A stretch of DNA of 64,000 nt from Marixanthomonas spongiae (lineage in GTDB: Bacteria; Bacteroidota; Bacteroidia; Flavobacteriales; Flavobacteriaceae): contig NZ_QEHR01000003.1 in NCBI RefSeq assembly GCF_003095375.1, positions 124,001 through 188,000 on the forward strand, given 5' to 3'. The position numbers were made by a program, and so were the translations under genes. Positions within the stretch are counted from its first letter, which is position 1. Each line of letters opens with the position of its first letter. The notes below the pieces were generated by a model, which saw only the letters and a program-made list of their open reading frames with translations, made no database searches and was not told the DNA's origin. Shown piece by piece: positions 8,093-16,997 of the stretch.

Positions 8093-8846
8093 GATGAAAT
8101 ACCTAAGTTACGTATTGTTGACCGCTGTCCTACTTTTAACAAGCTGTGAAGATAAGAAAAACGCTTCCGAAGAAAAAGCCAATCCCACTTCAGAAAAAGC
8201 TGTACTACCAGATAAAACCGAGGAGCAACCTAAAGATACGGCAACTTCCGAATCTTCAAAAAAGACCAATGACAAAACGGAGATAGGTGCCGGTTACTCC
8301 AAGATAACAGAAGATAACCTCGTTGCTTTTTTAACCCAATACGGGAAAGAAAACCCAGAAACCAAAGTGAAAATATCGACGCGTTTGGGCGACATTGTGA
8401 TTGAGCTGTATGAGGACACGCCGTTGCACCGCGCCAATTTTATTTACTTGGTGAAACAAGGTTATTTTAACGAGACTTTTTTTCACCGTATTGTGCCAGA
8501 CTTTATTATTCAAGGCGGTAACAGTGATTTGCCGTCTACCAATAAAAAAAGGGCCAAACTGGGCAATGATTATTTGCTCCCCGCCGAAATCAATGGGCGC
8601 AACCACTTTTATGGCTCGGTGAGCGGTGCGAAAGAATACCGTGAAAACCCGGACAAGAAGTCGGCTCCGTATGAATTTTTCATCTTTTTGGGGCCGGAAA
8701 CTTCAACCAGCCACCTTAATGGAAATTACACTGTTTTTGGACGCGTTACGCAAGGTATGGACGTAGTGGAGAAAATAGCGGCGCTGCCATCAGACGAAGG
8801 TGATTGGCCGTTGCAGAATGTGTATGTTGAAGCAGAGGTGCTATAA
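8091..8846 (+). CDS. Cyclophilin-type peptidyl-prolyl isomerase, lipoprotein
   Basis: A 251-residue protein starting MMKYLSYVLL with a lipobox (LLTSC) around residue 19, then a Lys/Glu/Ser-rich linker to about residue 75 and a cyclophilin domain (about 87-250). Conserved core blocks are FFHRIVPDFIIQGG, FFIFLG and HLNGNYTVFGRV; the catalytic Arg, Phe and Gln of FHR...Q are present. It would be an envelope-anchored foldase. Either ATG 8091 or 8094 could be used. The first overlaps the divergent Nudix start codon; the 3' end overlaps the convergent TRIC gene by 6 nt, so the gene is tightly packed on both sides. Confidence 0.88.
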   Translation: MMKYLSYVLLTAVLLLTSCEDKKNASEEKANPTSEKAVLPDKTEEQPKDTATSESSKKTNDKTEIGAGYSKITEDNLVAFLTQYGKENPETKVKISTRLGDIVIELYEDTPLHRANFIYLVKQGYFNETFFHRIVPDFIIQGGNSDLPSTNKKRAKLGNDYLLPAEINGRNHFYGSVSGAKEYRENPDKKSAPYEFFIFLGPETSTSHLNGNYTVFGRVTQGMDVVEKIAALPSDEGDWPLQNVYVEAEVL

Positions 8847-9464
8847 TTTAACGTTTTCATCTTCGTTATAAATACTGGGGAACGATAAATTAAACGTTAC
8901 GGCCAGCAAACGGACCGTAATAACAATGGCACCCGATATGACCACCACCCAATCTACCAACAAAGGTGTCTTCAACAATAAAAAATAGGCTATCCCGCCT
9001 AAAATACAGGCTGTGGCGTAGATTTCCTTTCGGAAGATGATTGGGATTTCATTACACAGAATGTCCCGCAACACCCCGCCAAAACAAGCCGACATTGTTC
9101 CCAAGGCAATACAGATCAAGGGAGGGAAACCTGCAGAAATCCCTTTTTCCACCCCTACCACGGTATAAAGGGCAATTCCAATGGTATCGAACAAAAAGAG
9201 CGAACGGCGCACATAGCTCAATTTTTTCCGAAGAACAACGGCCACCACGGCCGAGCCAATAATAACATACAAATAGGTTAAATCGCGCATCCACGCAATG
9301 TTGGCATCGATCAAAACATCGCGCAACGTACCGCCGCCTACAGCAGTTACAAACCCAATGATTAAAATACCAAACGGGTCCAATCCTTTTCGCATAGCCG
9401 TTAACACGCCTGAAATGGTAAAAGCGACCGTCCCCAATATGTCGATGATAAATGTAAGGGTCAT
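8841..9464 (-). CDS. TRIC-type cation channel (UPF0126/YicG family)
   Basis: A 207-residue integral membrane protein with about seven hydrophobic segments arranged as two tandem TRIC repeats. The first carries GGGTLRDVLI and the second CFGGVLRDIL, the glycine-rich kinked helices that line the pore in this family of trimeric K+-permeable channels. The start codon overlaps the stop of the upstream RDD gene by 4 nt (ATGA), implying co-translation, and the stop overlaps that of the convergent cyclophilin gene. Physiological role in bacteria is not established. Confidence 0.88.
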   Translation of the reverse strand: MTLTFIIDILGTVAFTISGVLTAMRKGLDPFGILIIGFVTAVGGGTLRDVLIDANIAWMRDLTYLYVIIGSAVVAVVLRKKLSYVRRSLFLFDTIGIALYTVVGVEKGISAGFPPLICIALGTMSACFGGVLRDILCNEIPIIFRKEIYATACILGGIAYFLLLKTPLLVDWVVVISGAIVITVRLLAVTFNLSFPSIYNEDENVKL

Positions 9465-10174
9465 AATTGCTGGGTATAATAGTTATAATCTTTTATTACG
9501 GTATCGATAAATACAAGCGGCGTTGTTTCAAATTGCACTTCCATCACTTTTGAAACCCGATTGGACAGTTTTAAGATAACATTGTGGTTGCCATTGTATT
9601 TGGCCTGTTGAAACATCTTTTTAATGGTCTGTATCTCGGCATCGGTAAAAACGGTTACTTGCGGATATACCGGATTGTAATTGTCGGGCAGATCGACCAG
9701 TACGGTCTGCGCAAACGAAACGGTTTTCTTTTCTGAAATCACCGTTGTGGCCGCAGCAAGATCGCCCAAACGCTGGCCCCTGCCATTGAACAAAATCACT
9801 ACCAAGGCCACGGCACCGTTTAAAATGGTGATGTCTACAACACGCAATAACCAGCGTATCAGGTAATTTGAAAAAGCCGGTTTGGAGCCATCGAGTTTTA
9901 CCACGCGTATTTTCATCACGGCCTTTCCGGGGCTTTGGCCGTTCCAGAACTGTTCCCACAGCAAATGGTACAACAACACCGGCAGCATTACCGTCATGAT
10001 CAATAAAAAAGAATCTGAATAAAAATCAAGAAACCCTAATAAAAAAAAGATCAGCACGATATATATGAACATAATGGCCGAATCGATCAAAAATGCCAAT
10101 ATGCGATCGCCCACGCCAGCCACATGCTGCACAATATTTACATTTTGCGCTGTTTCTATTTGAAAATTATCCAT
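9461..10174 (-). CDS. RDD-family membrane protein
   Basis: 237 residues from the ATG at 10174 (MDNFQIETAQN), chosen over an upstream in-frame ATG at 10231 that would overlap the divergent SpoIIM gene. The RDD domain shows GDRILAFLIDSAIMF with the Arg and Asp, then two further membrane segments and SPGKAVMKIRVV. A soluble tail of about 90 residues follows. RDD proteins of this type commonly sit opposite SpoIIM/MoxR operons, as here (35 bp between starts). The role is unknown; transport of an ion or small solute and support of the neighbouring MoxR system are speculation. It is co-transcribed with the TRIC gene. Confidence 0.82.
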   Translation of the reverse strand: MDNFQIETAQNVNIVQHVAGVGDRILAFLIDSAIMFIYIVLIFFLLGFLDFYSDSFLLIMTVMLPVLLYHLLWEQFWNGQSPGKAVMKIRVVKLDGSKPAFSNYLIRWLLRVVDITILNGAVALVVILFNGRGQRLGDLAAATTVISEKKTVSFAQTVLVDLPDNYNPVYPQVTVFTDAEIQTIKKMFQQAKYNGNHNVILKLSNRVSKVMEVQFETTPLVFIDTVIKDYNYYTQQL

Positions 10175-10209
10175 GAAAACTGTTTCTTTGAAAGAAAATC
10201 CACAACCCC

Positions 10210-11184
10210 ATGCGCGAGGCCGCATTTGCAAAGCAAAATAAAGACAAATGGTTAAAATTTGAAAGCGTTCTCCGGAATAATATTCAAATTAATCCCGACG
10301 AGCTGAGCGCGTTGTACGTAGAAGTGACCGATCACCTTAGCTACGCCCAAACGTTTTACCCCAACAGCAACACGGCGCAGTACCTCAATAACCTATCGGT
10401 GCTCGCCCATCAAAAAATATATAAAACAAAGCGGGAGTCGCGAAAACGCTTCATTACGTTTTATACCAAAGAATTTCCGCTGTTTTTTGCACAATACCAC
10501 AAACAGTTGTTGATTGCCTTTATCACCTTTGCGCTCTTCGCCATTGTTGGAGCTTATTCGGCAGCGACCGATTCAGACTTTGTTCGATTGATCATGGGCA
10601 ACGCTTATGTGAACATGACCTTGGAAAACATTGAAAAAGGCGACCCCATGGCCGTTTATAAAAAAATGGAGTCTATGGATATGTTTCTCGGCATTACCAT
10701 TAACAACATCCGCGTAGCGTTATTTGCCTTTTCATTGGGTATTTTTTTAAGCTTGGGCACCTTGTACGTTGTTATGCGCAATGCAGTGATGTTGGGTTCT
10801 TTTCAGTACTTTTTTTACGATCAAGGCTTGTTTTGGGAATCGGCCCGCACCATTTGGATACACGGCACTATCGAAATATCGGTTATCATCATTGCCGCCT
10901 GCGCCGGTTTGGTGATGGGCAACAGCATCCTGTTTCCCGGAACCTATACGAGATTGCAGTCGTTTGTTCGAGGTGCAAAAGACGGATTGAAAATAGTAAT
11001 AAGCACCATCCCGTTTTTTATCATCGCCGGATTTTTAGAAGGCTTTGTCACCCGACACACCGAAATGCCCGACTGGCTCGCCATTTTGATCATTGGCGGA
11101 TCACTGGCGCTCATAATATATTATTACGTTATTTACCCCATAAAACTAAAACGAACCCATGAACAACAATTACGTGAACTTTAA
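10210..11184 (+). CDS. SpoIIM-like stage II sporulation protein M family membrane protein
   Basis: A 324-residue protein with a cytosolic N-terminus of about 95 residues (MREAAFAKQNKDKWLKFE) and five or so transmembrane helices, ending in a basic tail. It belongs to the SpoIIM/DUF95 superfamily, found in many non-sporulating bacteria next to RDD, MoxR and DUF58 genes, so sporulation is not implied. It opens a plus-strand run in which each gene overlaps or abuts the next (26-nt overlap with the following gene), strongly indicating a single operon. The biochemical role is unknown. Confidence 0.82.
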   Translation: MREAAFAKQNKDKWLKFESVLRNNIQINPDELSALYVEVTDHLSYAQTFYPNSNTAQYLNNLSVLAHQKIYKTKRESRKRFITFYTKEFPLFFAQYHKQLLIAFITFALFAIVGAYSAATDSDFVRLIMGNAYVNMTLENIEKGDPMAVYKKMESMDMFLGITINNIRVALFAFSLGIFLSLGTLYVVMRNAVMLGSFQYFFYDQGLFWESARTIWIHGTIEISVIIIAACAGLVMGNSILFPGTYTRLQSFVRGAKDGLKIVISTIPFFIIAGFLEGFVTRHTEMPDWLAILIIGGSLALIIYYYVIYPIKLKRTHEQQLREL

Positions 11185-12040
11185 AAAACAGCGCGAGCTG
11201 GGCGGCATATTGACCGACACCTTTAAATTTGTGCGCTTGGAAGGAAAATCGCTGCTTGCAATGATTTTAAAATTTGCAGGCCCTGCCTTGCTTATCGTAC
11301 TGCTCGCTTACATTTACTATATGCAAGTAACCGCAGGCAGTTTCGACATTTTGGCCGTTGGGCAATCTTCGGCAGTGTTTGGTGCCAATATGCTTGTTGC
11401 CCTTTTTGCCATGATCGTTTCCGGCCTTGCCTTTTACGCATTGATGTACGGTACCGTGCTGCACTACATAAAATCGTACATAAAAAATAATGGAACGGTT
11501 GTTAAAGCTGAAGTAAGCGCAGGCATTAAAAACAGTTTTTGGAACTTGCTGGGCATTTCTTTTTTGGTGGGGTTAATGACGATCATCGGTGTTTTTCTGT
11601 GTATCGCCCCTGGTATCTATGTGGGCACGGTTTTGGCCACCACCTATGCCATACACGTATTTGAAGGCCGAAGCGTGACCGATTCCATAAGCTACAGCTT
11701 TCAACTCATTAAAGGCGAATGGTGGATCACTTTTGCAACCTTGCTGGTAATTGGCCTGCTCTACTACGTGATTACCATTATCTTTAGTTTGCCCGGCATT
11801 ATCTATTCGTTGATAAGCGTGTTTACCATGAGCCAAAAAGCGTCTGTAAACCCTGCCGATATGTTTGATTGGGTCTATATTGCCTTAAATGTAATTGGGA
11901 TGATTGGCCAATACCTATTGTACGCCATTATGGTGATAAGCACCGCTTTTATCTATTTTAACCTGAACGAACGCAAACACTTTACCGGAACCATGGAAAC
12001 TATTGAAACCCTTGGTAAACGCGACAATAGCAATGCATAA
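11159..12040 (+). CDS. Multi-pass membrane protein of the SpoIIM-MoxR operon
   Basis: A 293-residue protein with about six transmembrane segments (for example residues 37-55, 70-100, 130-160, 190-215, 250-275) and short polar ends. I recognise no catalytic motif; the layout recalls the membrane domains that accompany glycerophosphodiesterases, but no enzyme domain is present. Its start overlaps the SpoIIM-like gene by 26 nt and its stop overlaps the DUF4129 gene by 8 nt, so it is translationally embedded in the operon. Most likely it is a partner subunit of the MoxR-associated membrane assembly. Confidence 0.7.
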   Translation: MNNNYVNFKKQRELGGILTDTFKFVRLEGKSLLAMILKFAGPALLIVLLAYIYYMQVTAGSFDILAVGQSSAVFGANMLVALFAMIVSGLAFYALMYGTVLHYIKSYIKNNGTVVKAEVSAGIKNSFWNLLGISFLVGLMTIIGVFLCIAPGIYVGTVLATTYAIHVFEGRSVTDSISYSFQLIKGEWWITFATLLVIGLLYYVITIIFSLPGIIYSLISVFTMSQKASVNPADMFDWVYIALNVIGMIGQYLLYAIMVISTAFIYFNLNERKHFTGTMETIETLGKRDNSNA

Positions 12041-12791
12041 ACTCGTTTTTATACTTTTCTTTCTTTTTTGCTTTTCTGAAGGGTTTTCGCAGGACAGCAC
12101 CGCTGTGAAAAAACAAGAAATTGTACGCTATGATAGCCATAGCAACGTTTCCCCGTTACAAGTTAATGAAAAAACCATTGAAGGATTTAAAAACGATCCC
12201 GCTTTTGATTATTCTGAAAATGACGCCGAAGAAAACTGGTGGCAACAATTCAAAAACTGGTTATGGAACCTTTGGAGCAGTTTCTGGAATTGGCTTTTGG
12301 GCGATTTACAGAACAATTCCCTTATTGCATTTATAATAAAAATCCTCCCCTACCTTATTATTGGTGGTATCGTGGCGTTTATTGTATGGTTGTTCTTTAA
12401 ACTGAATCCCGGTGCCAATTTCCTGAAAAGCAAAGAAAAGCCAGCGGTGTTTTATTCTGAAGAAGAAGAAATCATCCGTTCCAAAAACATACGGGAACTC
12501 ATTGAAAAAGCATTGCATAACAAACAATATCGTTTGGCCGTGCGGTATTATTATTTGCTCATCCTGAAAAAACTGACCGATGCCGAATTGATCGAATATG
12601 AATTCGACAAAACCAATACCGATTATATTGCCGAAATAACCACCGATACCCTGACCCTTCCCTTTAAAAAAGCCACCAACCTGTACGATTATATTTGGTA
12701 CGGAAATTTCGCCGTAACCGAAACCGATTACCAAAAAGCACAACGCACTTTTCAGAAACTGGAACAACAAATACCCAACTGCCATGACTAA
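12033..12791 (+). CDS. DUF4129 domain protein
   Basis: 252 residues from ATG 12033 (MHKLVFILFFLFCF), preferred because it begins a clear signal peptide ending EGFSQ; an earlier TTG would only add non-hydrophobic residues. After a polar stretch comes a Trp-rich amphipathic segment (WWQQFKNWLWNLWSSFWNWL, around residue 73), a transmembrane helix (about 100-127) and a C-terminal DUF4129-like helical domain. DUF4129 domains are found in MoxR/DUF58 clusters and at the C-terminus of some membrane transglutaminase-like proteins. The clustered tryptophans suggest a membrane-interface helix. It overlaps both neighbours by 8 nt. Confidence 0.78.
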   Translation: MHKLVFILFFLFCFSEGFSQDSTAVKKQEIVRYDSHSNVSPLQVNEKTIEGFKNDPAFDYSENDAEENWWQQFKNWLWNLWSSFWNWLLGDLQNNSLIAFIIKILPYLIIGGIVAFIVWLFFKLNPGANFLKSKEKPAVFYSEEEEIIRSKNIRELIEKALHNKQYRLAVRYYYLLILKKLTDAELIEYEFDKTNTDYIAEITTDTLTLPFKKATNLYDYIWYGNFAVTETDYQKAQRTFQKLEQQIPNCHD

Positions 12792-14001
12792 GCTGCAAAA
12801 AATATTCTTGGGCGTGTTTCTGCTGTTGTTGGCCGGTATGGTGTATCTAGAAGCCACCAAGCCAACACCGGTAAATTGGTTTCCCAGTTATAACAACGAA
12901 GACGAAATACCGTTGGGTACTGTTGTCCTGTACGATATATTGGAGCAAAACTTTAGAGAGAATCTAACCGAAATAGACCGTCCGCCCTACGAAGTGCTGC
13001 AAGACTCCACTTTAAAAGGCACCTATCTGTTCATCAACGATTATATTACTTTCGATGAAGCCGAACTGGACAAATTGTACCAATGGACCCAAAAAGGGAA
13101 CACGGTGTTCATAAGTGCCAATTCCATAGGTGATAACTTGTTGGATACGCTACAACTAAAAACCCAGACCAATTATTTGACAAGCAATATTAAGTCTGAG
13201 CCGCTTTTAAACTTAACGCACAAAAAATTGGCCGCTCGAAAGCCATACCATATCCCACGTAATTTCAATGTTGAAAGTTTCAGCAACATAGATACCCTAA
13301 ACCATACGGTCTTGGGTTTTTCTGAAGTGTATGACGGCCAAAAAGCCATACTGGATTCCCTTCCCAATTTTATAAAAGCCCCGGTTGAAAATGGGAATTT
13401 TTACCTACACCTGCAACCTGAAGCTTTTTCAAATTACTTTTTGTTGACTAAAAATCATGTTACCTACACCACAAACGCGCTTTCTTATCTTCCCAAAAAC
13501 AAACAATTATTTTGGGACAAAGAATACAAAAGCGGAAAACATGTAAACATATCGCCCTTGCATATTTTACTGGGCAACAAATACTTAAAATGGGCGTATT
13601 ACACCCTATTGACGGGCGTACTATTGTTTGTCCTATTTGAAGGAAAACGGAAACAGCGCAGCATCCCCATCGTGGCCCCACCCAAAAACAGGACGTACCA
13701 ATATACCCGGACCATTTCGGGCATGTACTTGGATAAAAAAGACTACCATAGCGTGACGAAAAAACAGATTTCCCTCTTTTTTGAATACATCCGCATCCAG
13801 TTGCAAATACCTACCGAACAACAGAACAGTCGATTTTTTTCAGCTGTTGCCGGCAAAACGGGCAATACCGTAGAAGACACCAAAAAACTGTTTACATTTA
13901 TTGAAAAAGTGAACAATCAATACGATACCAGTAAAGAAGAATTGCAACAATTATACAACGACATACAAGCATTTAAAACAAAAGCACATGGAAAACCCTG
14001 A
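12784..14001 (+). CDS. DUF4350 domain protein
   Basis: A 405-residue protein with an N-terminal signal anchor (FLGVFLLLLAGMVYL), a periplasmic alpha/beta domain resembling a glutamine-amidotransferase-like or Rossmann fold (GTVVLYDILEQNF, GTYLFINDYITFDEAELDKL, GNTVFISANSIGDNL), a second membrane segment near residues 270-285 and a basic cytosolic tail. It fits the DUF4350 family, a usual member of SpoIIM-MoxR-DUF58 operons. It overlaps the gene before by 8 nt and the MoxR gene after by 14 nt. The function is unknown; membrane topology is clear. Confidence 0.75.
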   Translation: MTKLQKIFLGVFLLLLAGMVYLEATKPTPVNWFPSYNNEDEIPLGTVVLYDILEQNFRENLTEIDRPPYEVLQDSTLKGTYLFINDYITFDEAELDKLYQWTQKGNTVFISANSIGDNLLDTLQLKTQTNYLTSNIKSEPLLNLTHKKLAARKPYHIPRNFNVESFSNIDTLNHTVLGFSEVYDGQKAILDSLPNFIKAPVENGNFYLHLQPEAFSNYFLLTKNHVTYTTNALSYLPKNKQLFWDKEYKSGKHVNISPLHILLGNKYLKWAYYTLLTGVLLFVLFEGKRKQRSIPIVAPPKNRTYQYTRTISGMYLDKKDYHSVTKKQISLFFEYIRIQLQIPTEQQNSRFFSAVAGKTGNTVEDTKKLFTFIEKVNNQYDTSKEELQQLYNDIQAFKTKAHGKP

Positions 14002-14986
14002 AAACACTAACGACGAGCTTCATTTTGACAATAGAATTCCGTTACAGGAACTTCAAAAAGCGGTTGAAGACATAAAAAAACAATTGGGTAAAATCATCAT
14101 TGGCCAACAGGATTTTGTCGAGCTGCTCATCGTGAGCCTATTGGCAAACGGCCACGTGCTTATTGAAGGCGTTCCCGGTATCGCCAAGACCATCACCGCC
14201 AAACTGTTTGCCAAGACCTTGAAAACCGATTTCAGCCGAATTCAGTTTACGCCAGATTTAATGCCCAGCGATGTATTGGGGACCTCTGTGTTAAATATGA
14301 AATCTTCGGAATTTGAATTTAAAAAAGGGCCGGTTTTTTCAAACATTGTGTTGATCGACGAGATAAACCGTGCACCAGCCAAAACCCAAGCCGCTTTGTT
14401 TGAAGTAATGGAAGAACGCCAAATAACCATGGACGGCACCCGCTACGCTATGGAATACCCCTTTATGGTACTCGCCACCCAAAACCCCGTAGAACAGGAA
14501 GGTACCTATGCCCTGCCCGAAGCGCAATTGGACCGGTTCCTCTTTAAAATTAAGGTAGGCTACCCTAGCTTGGAAAATGAAGTCACCATTTTAAAAACCC
14601 ATCACGACCGTAAGTTGGCCGTTCCCCAAGACCAAATTGAAGGCGTGTTAACACCAGAGGCTTTAAAAAAATTTAGAAGTCAGGTGCAGGATATTTTAAT
14701 TGAAGACAAGATTTTTACCTACATCGCACAAATAGTCGATAAAACCCGCAACCATCCGCATTTGTACTTGGGCGGTTCGCCACGGGCTTCCCTGGCGATC
14801 ATGAATGCTTCAAAAGCTTTTGCAGCCATCAACGGGCGTGATTTTGTAACCCCAGACGATGTAAAACGCGCCTTGGCACCTGTGCTTCGACATCGCATAA
14901 TCGTTTCGCCCGAACGGGAAATGGAAGGCATGACGCCCGAAACCGTGATCGATATGATTGCCCAATCCATAGAAATTCCAAGATAA
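13988..14986 (+). CDS. MoxR-family AAA+ ATPase
   Basis: A 332-residue AAA+ protein. The Walker A is GVPGIAKT, with Ala where most AAA+ proteins have Gly, as usual for MoxR; the Walker B is IVLIDEINRAPAKTQ, followed by EVMEERQ and the sensor-1 block LATQNPVEQEGTYALPEAQLDRF. The C-terminal helical lid contains GGSPRAS. MoxR ATPases act as chaperones that mature or remodel partner complexes, typically working with DUF58/VWA proteins such as the next gene. The 14-nt overlap upstream and 1-nt gap downstream place it in the operon core. Its client is unknown. Confidence 0.92.
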   Translation: MENPENTNDELHFDNRIPLQELQKAVEDIKKQLGKIIIGQQDFVELLIVSLLANGHVLIEGVPGIAKTITAKLFAKTLKTDFSRIQFTPDLMPSDVLGTSVLNMKSSEFEFKKGPVFSNIVLIDEINRAPAKTQAALFEVMEERQITMDGTRYAMEYPFMVLATQNPVEQEGTYALPEAQLDRFLFKIKVGYPSLENEVTILKTHHDRKLAVPQDQIEGVLTPEALKKFRSQVQDILIEDKIFTYIAQIVDKTRNHPHLYLGGSPRASLAIMNASKAFAAINGRDFVTPDDVKRALAPVLRHRIIVSPEREMEGMTPETVIDMIAQSIEIPR

Positions 14987-14987
14987 G

Positions 14988-16319
14988 GTGGTAAAATTCA
15001 TTAAATCGCTGTACCTCACGCCACGTTTCTTTTACGTGATGGCATGCCTTTCGGTGCTGTTTTTGGCATCGTATTGGTTTACCTCGCTGTACGGCATTGT
15101 CTGGATTTTAGTGTTGGTGTTCTTGGTAGCCATCTTGTTTGAAATAAGTATGCTCTTCAGCAAAAATGGCTTGAAAGGCAAACGCATCCTGCCCGATAAA
15201 TTTTCGAACAGCGATGTAAACGACGTACAGGTTCAGCTTAAAAACACCTATCCGTTTACCATAGAAGTCGCTTTGGTGGACGAACTGCCCGTTCAGTTTC
15301 AAAAGCGGGATTTTTTCAGAAAAACGACACTTCCCGGAACAGAGAAAAACACCTTGAGCTACCACCTGCGGCCTGTGGAACGGGGCGAATACCGCTTCGG
15401 GAATTTAAACTGTTATGCAACATCAGTCATCGGGCTTATTAGGCGGCGCTATACCTTTAACAATAAACAAATGGTAAAAGTGTATCCATCGTTCATTCAA
15501 ATGAAAAAATACGACTTTCTGGCCATTGACAACCGGTTGCGGCATATCGGTTTAAAGAAAATACGCCGCATTGGCCACACCATGGAATTTGAGCAAATAA
15601 AAGAATACGTAGTGGGCGATGATGTGCGTACCGTAAACTGGAAAGCCACTGCCAAGCACGGACATTTAATGGTAAACCAGTACCAGGACGAAAAGATGCA
15701 GCCCATTTATTCCATTATCGATACCAGCCGGGTGATGAAGATGCCTTTTAACGAATTGAAATTGCTGGATTATGCCATCAACAGCGCATTGGCCTTCAGT
15801 AACATTGCCTTGAAAAAGGGCGATAAAGTGGGCATGGCCGATTTTTCGAATACATTGGGCGCTTTTTTGCCCGCCAGTGCTAAAAAAACATATTTGAACA
15901 CCCTTTTGGAAACGCTGTACAACGTGGATACCAAATTTAAAGATGCTGATTTTGGCATCCTGCAAACCTTGGTGCGAAGAAAAATAACCCACCGCAGCCT
16001 GTTGTTGCTATATACCAATTTTGAGCATATATCATCGTTGCAACGGCAGCTCCCGTATTTACAGGTCATAGCCAAAAAGCATGTACTGGTGGTCATCTTT
16101 TTTGAAAATACAGAGCTGAAATCGCTGAGCGAACAAGAGGCGAAAACCATTCCCGAAATCGTGGACCAAACCATTGCGCAGCAGTTTCAGTACGACAAAA
16201 AACTGATGGTACGCGAACTCGAACAACGCGGCATACAAACAGTATTGACCGCCCCGGAAGACTTAACCGTAAACACCATTAATAAATATCTGGAAATAAA
16301 GGCGAGGGGATTGTTATAA
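14988..16319 (+). CDS. DUF58 domain protein (VWA-like partner of MoxR)
   Basis: A 443-residue protein beginning with GTG at 14988, directly after the MoxR stop. Two membrane helices (about residues 14-48) anchor a long soluble part with the DUF58 signature EYVVGDDVRTVNWKATAKHG, then a von Willebrand A-like fold (PIYSIIDTSRVM, the first strand of a degenerate MIDAS). DUF58 proteins are standard partners of MoxR ATPases. As last gene of the six-gene operon it probably forms the cytosolic adaptor between MoxR and the membrane components. No ATG is available near this position, supporting the GTG start. Confidence 0.87.
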   Translation: MVKFIKSLYLTPRFFYVMACLSVLFLASYWFTSLYGIVWILVLVFLVAILFEISMLFSKNGLKGKRILPDKFSNSDVNDVQVQLKNTYPFTIEVALVDELPVQFQKRDFFRKTTLPGTEKNTLSYHLRPVERGEYRFGNLNCYATSVIGLIRRRYTFNNKQMVKVYPSFIQMKKYDFLAIDNRLRHIGLKKIRRIGHTMEFEQIKEYVVGDDVRTVNWKATAKHGHLMVNQYQDEKMQPIYSIIDTSRVMKMPFNELKLLDYAINSALAFSNIALKKGDKVGMADFSNTLGAFLPASAKKTYLNTLLETLYNVDTKFKDADFGILQTLVRRKITHRSLLLLYTNFEHISSLQRQLPYLQVIAKKHVLVVIFFENTELKSLSEQEAKTIPEIVDQTIAQQFQYDKKLMVRELEQRGIQTVLTAPEDLTVNTINKYLEIKARGLL

Positions 16320-16427
16320 CGGTTCAGTTGCTCTATTTTACAGTTGGGGAGGTTATTTTATTCTGAAACATAAAATCACACCATATTTGTTTCAGAAAAA
16401 CAATAACCCTTAAAATACCACCACATT

Positions 16428-16856
16428 ATGAAAACGATCATTACTACCTTAACACTTGCCCTTACCACGTTTTTTTTAACGGCACAAACAGAAGCAGAGA
16501 ACATTTCAGAAAGCACGAGCATTTCCGTAATCGTTCCCGTACAAAGCAATGATGGGAACGTGGTTTTTGGGCTGTACGATGAAACTTCTTTTATGAAGCA
16601 ACCGCTCGTAGGATTGGAGGGCGAAATAAAAGATGGAAAAGCATCCGTAACTTTTACCGATATTGCACCCGGCACGTATGCTGTTTTATTATTTCATGAT
16701 AAAAACGGAAACAAACAAATGGATTTTGAGCCCAACGGGATGCCAACCGAACCTTACGGCGTTAGCAACAACGTAATGACCATGGGACCTCCGCTATGGA
16801 GCGATGCCAAATTTAATGTAACCGATGAACCGGTTGAACTTGAGATTAGGATGTAA
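16428..16856 (+). CDS. DUF2141 domain secreted protein, copy A
   Basis: A 142-residue protein with a signal peptide (MKTIITTLTLALTTFFLTAQ) and a single beta-sandwich DUF2141 domain with the landmarks VVFGLYDE, ASVTFTDIAPGTYAVLLFHD, DFEPNGMPTEPYG and MGPPLWSDAKF. The acidic DKNGNKQMD loop could bind a metal ion. A paralog lies at 22386-22799. The function of the family is not established. It stands alone, about 110 bp after the DUF58 gene and followed by a strong terminator at 16882-16917. Confidence 0.85.
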   Translation: MKTIITTLTLALTTFFLTAQTEAENISESTSISVIVPVQSNDGNVVFGLYDETSFMKQPLVGLEGEIKDGKASVTFTDIAPGTYAVLLFHDKNGNKQMDFEPNGMPTEPYGVSNNVMTMGPPLWSDAKFNVTDEPVELEIRM

Positions 16857-16881
16857 TATTTCAGTATTCGACTCCCGCAAC

Positions 16882-16917
16882 AAAACTCGATAAGAAGCAA
16901 AATTATCGAGTTTTTTT
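16882..16917 (+). terminator. Intrinsic terminator after DUF2141 copy A
   Basis: Perfect 11-bp inverted repeat (AAACTCGATAA / TTATCGAGTTT, loop gaagcaaaa) followed by seven T residues, 26 bp after the stop codon and before the oxyR promoter region. Confidence 0.9.
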
Positions 16918-16972
16918 ATATAAGAAAAAACATAAATTCAATCGATTTATATAGATTTTATCAATAACGTTG

Positions 16973-16980
16973 TATCTTTG
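16973..16980 (+). promoter_or_regulatory. -7 box of oxyR
   Basis: TATCTTTG, matching TAnnTTTG, 18 bp before the oxyR ATG. The AT-rich sequence just upstream contains ATCGAT and could include an autoregulatory LysR site, but no clear T-N11-A operator was identified. Confidence 0.5.
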
Positions 16981-16997
16981 GGTGAAAGTAGAAGATT

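Noticed and set aside
10210-16319. SpoIIM-MoxR operon as a sporulation or BatA aerotolerance operon
   Set aside because: No other sporulation genes and no Bat VWA/TPR genes follow; the set matches the common SpoIIM/DUF4129/DUF4350/MoxR/DUF58 arrangement of unknown role.
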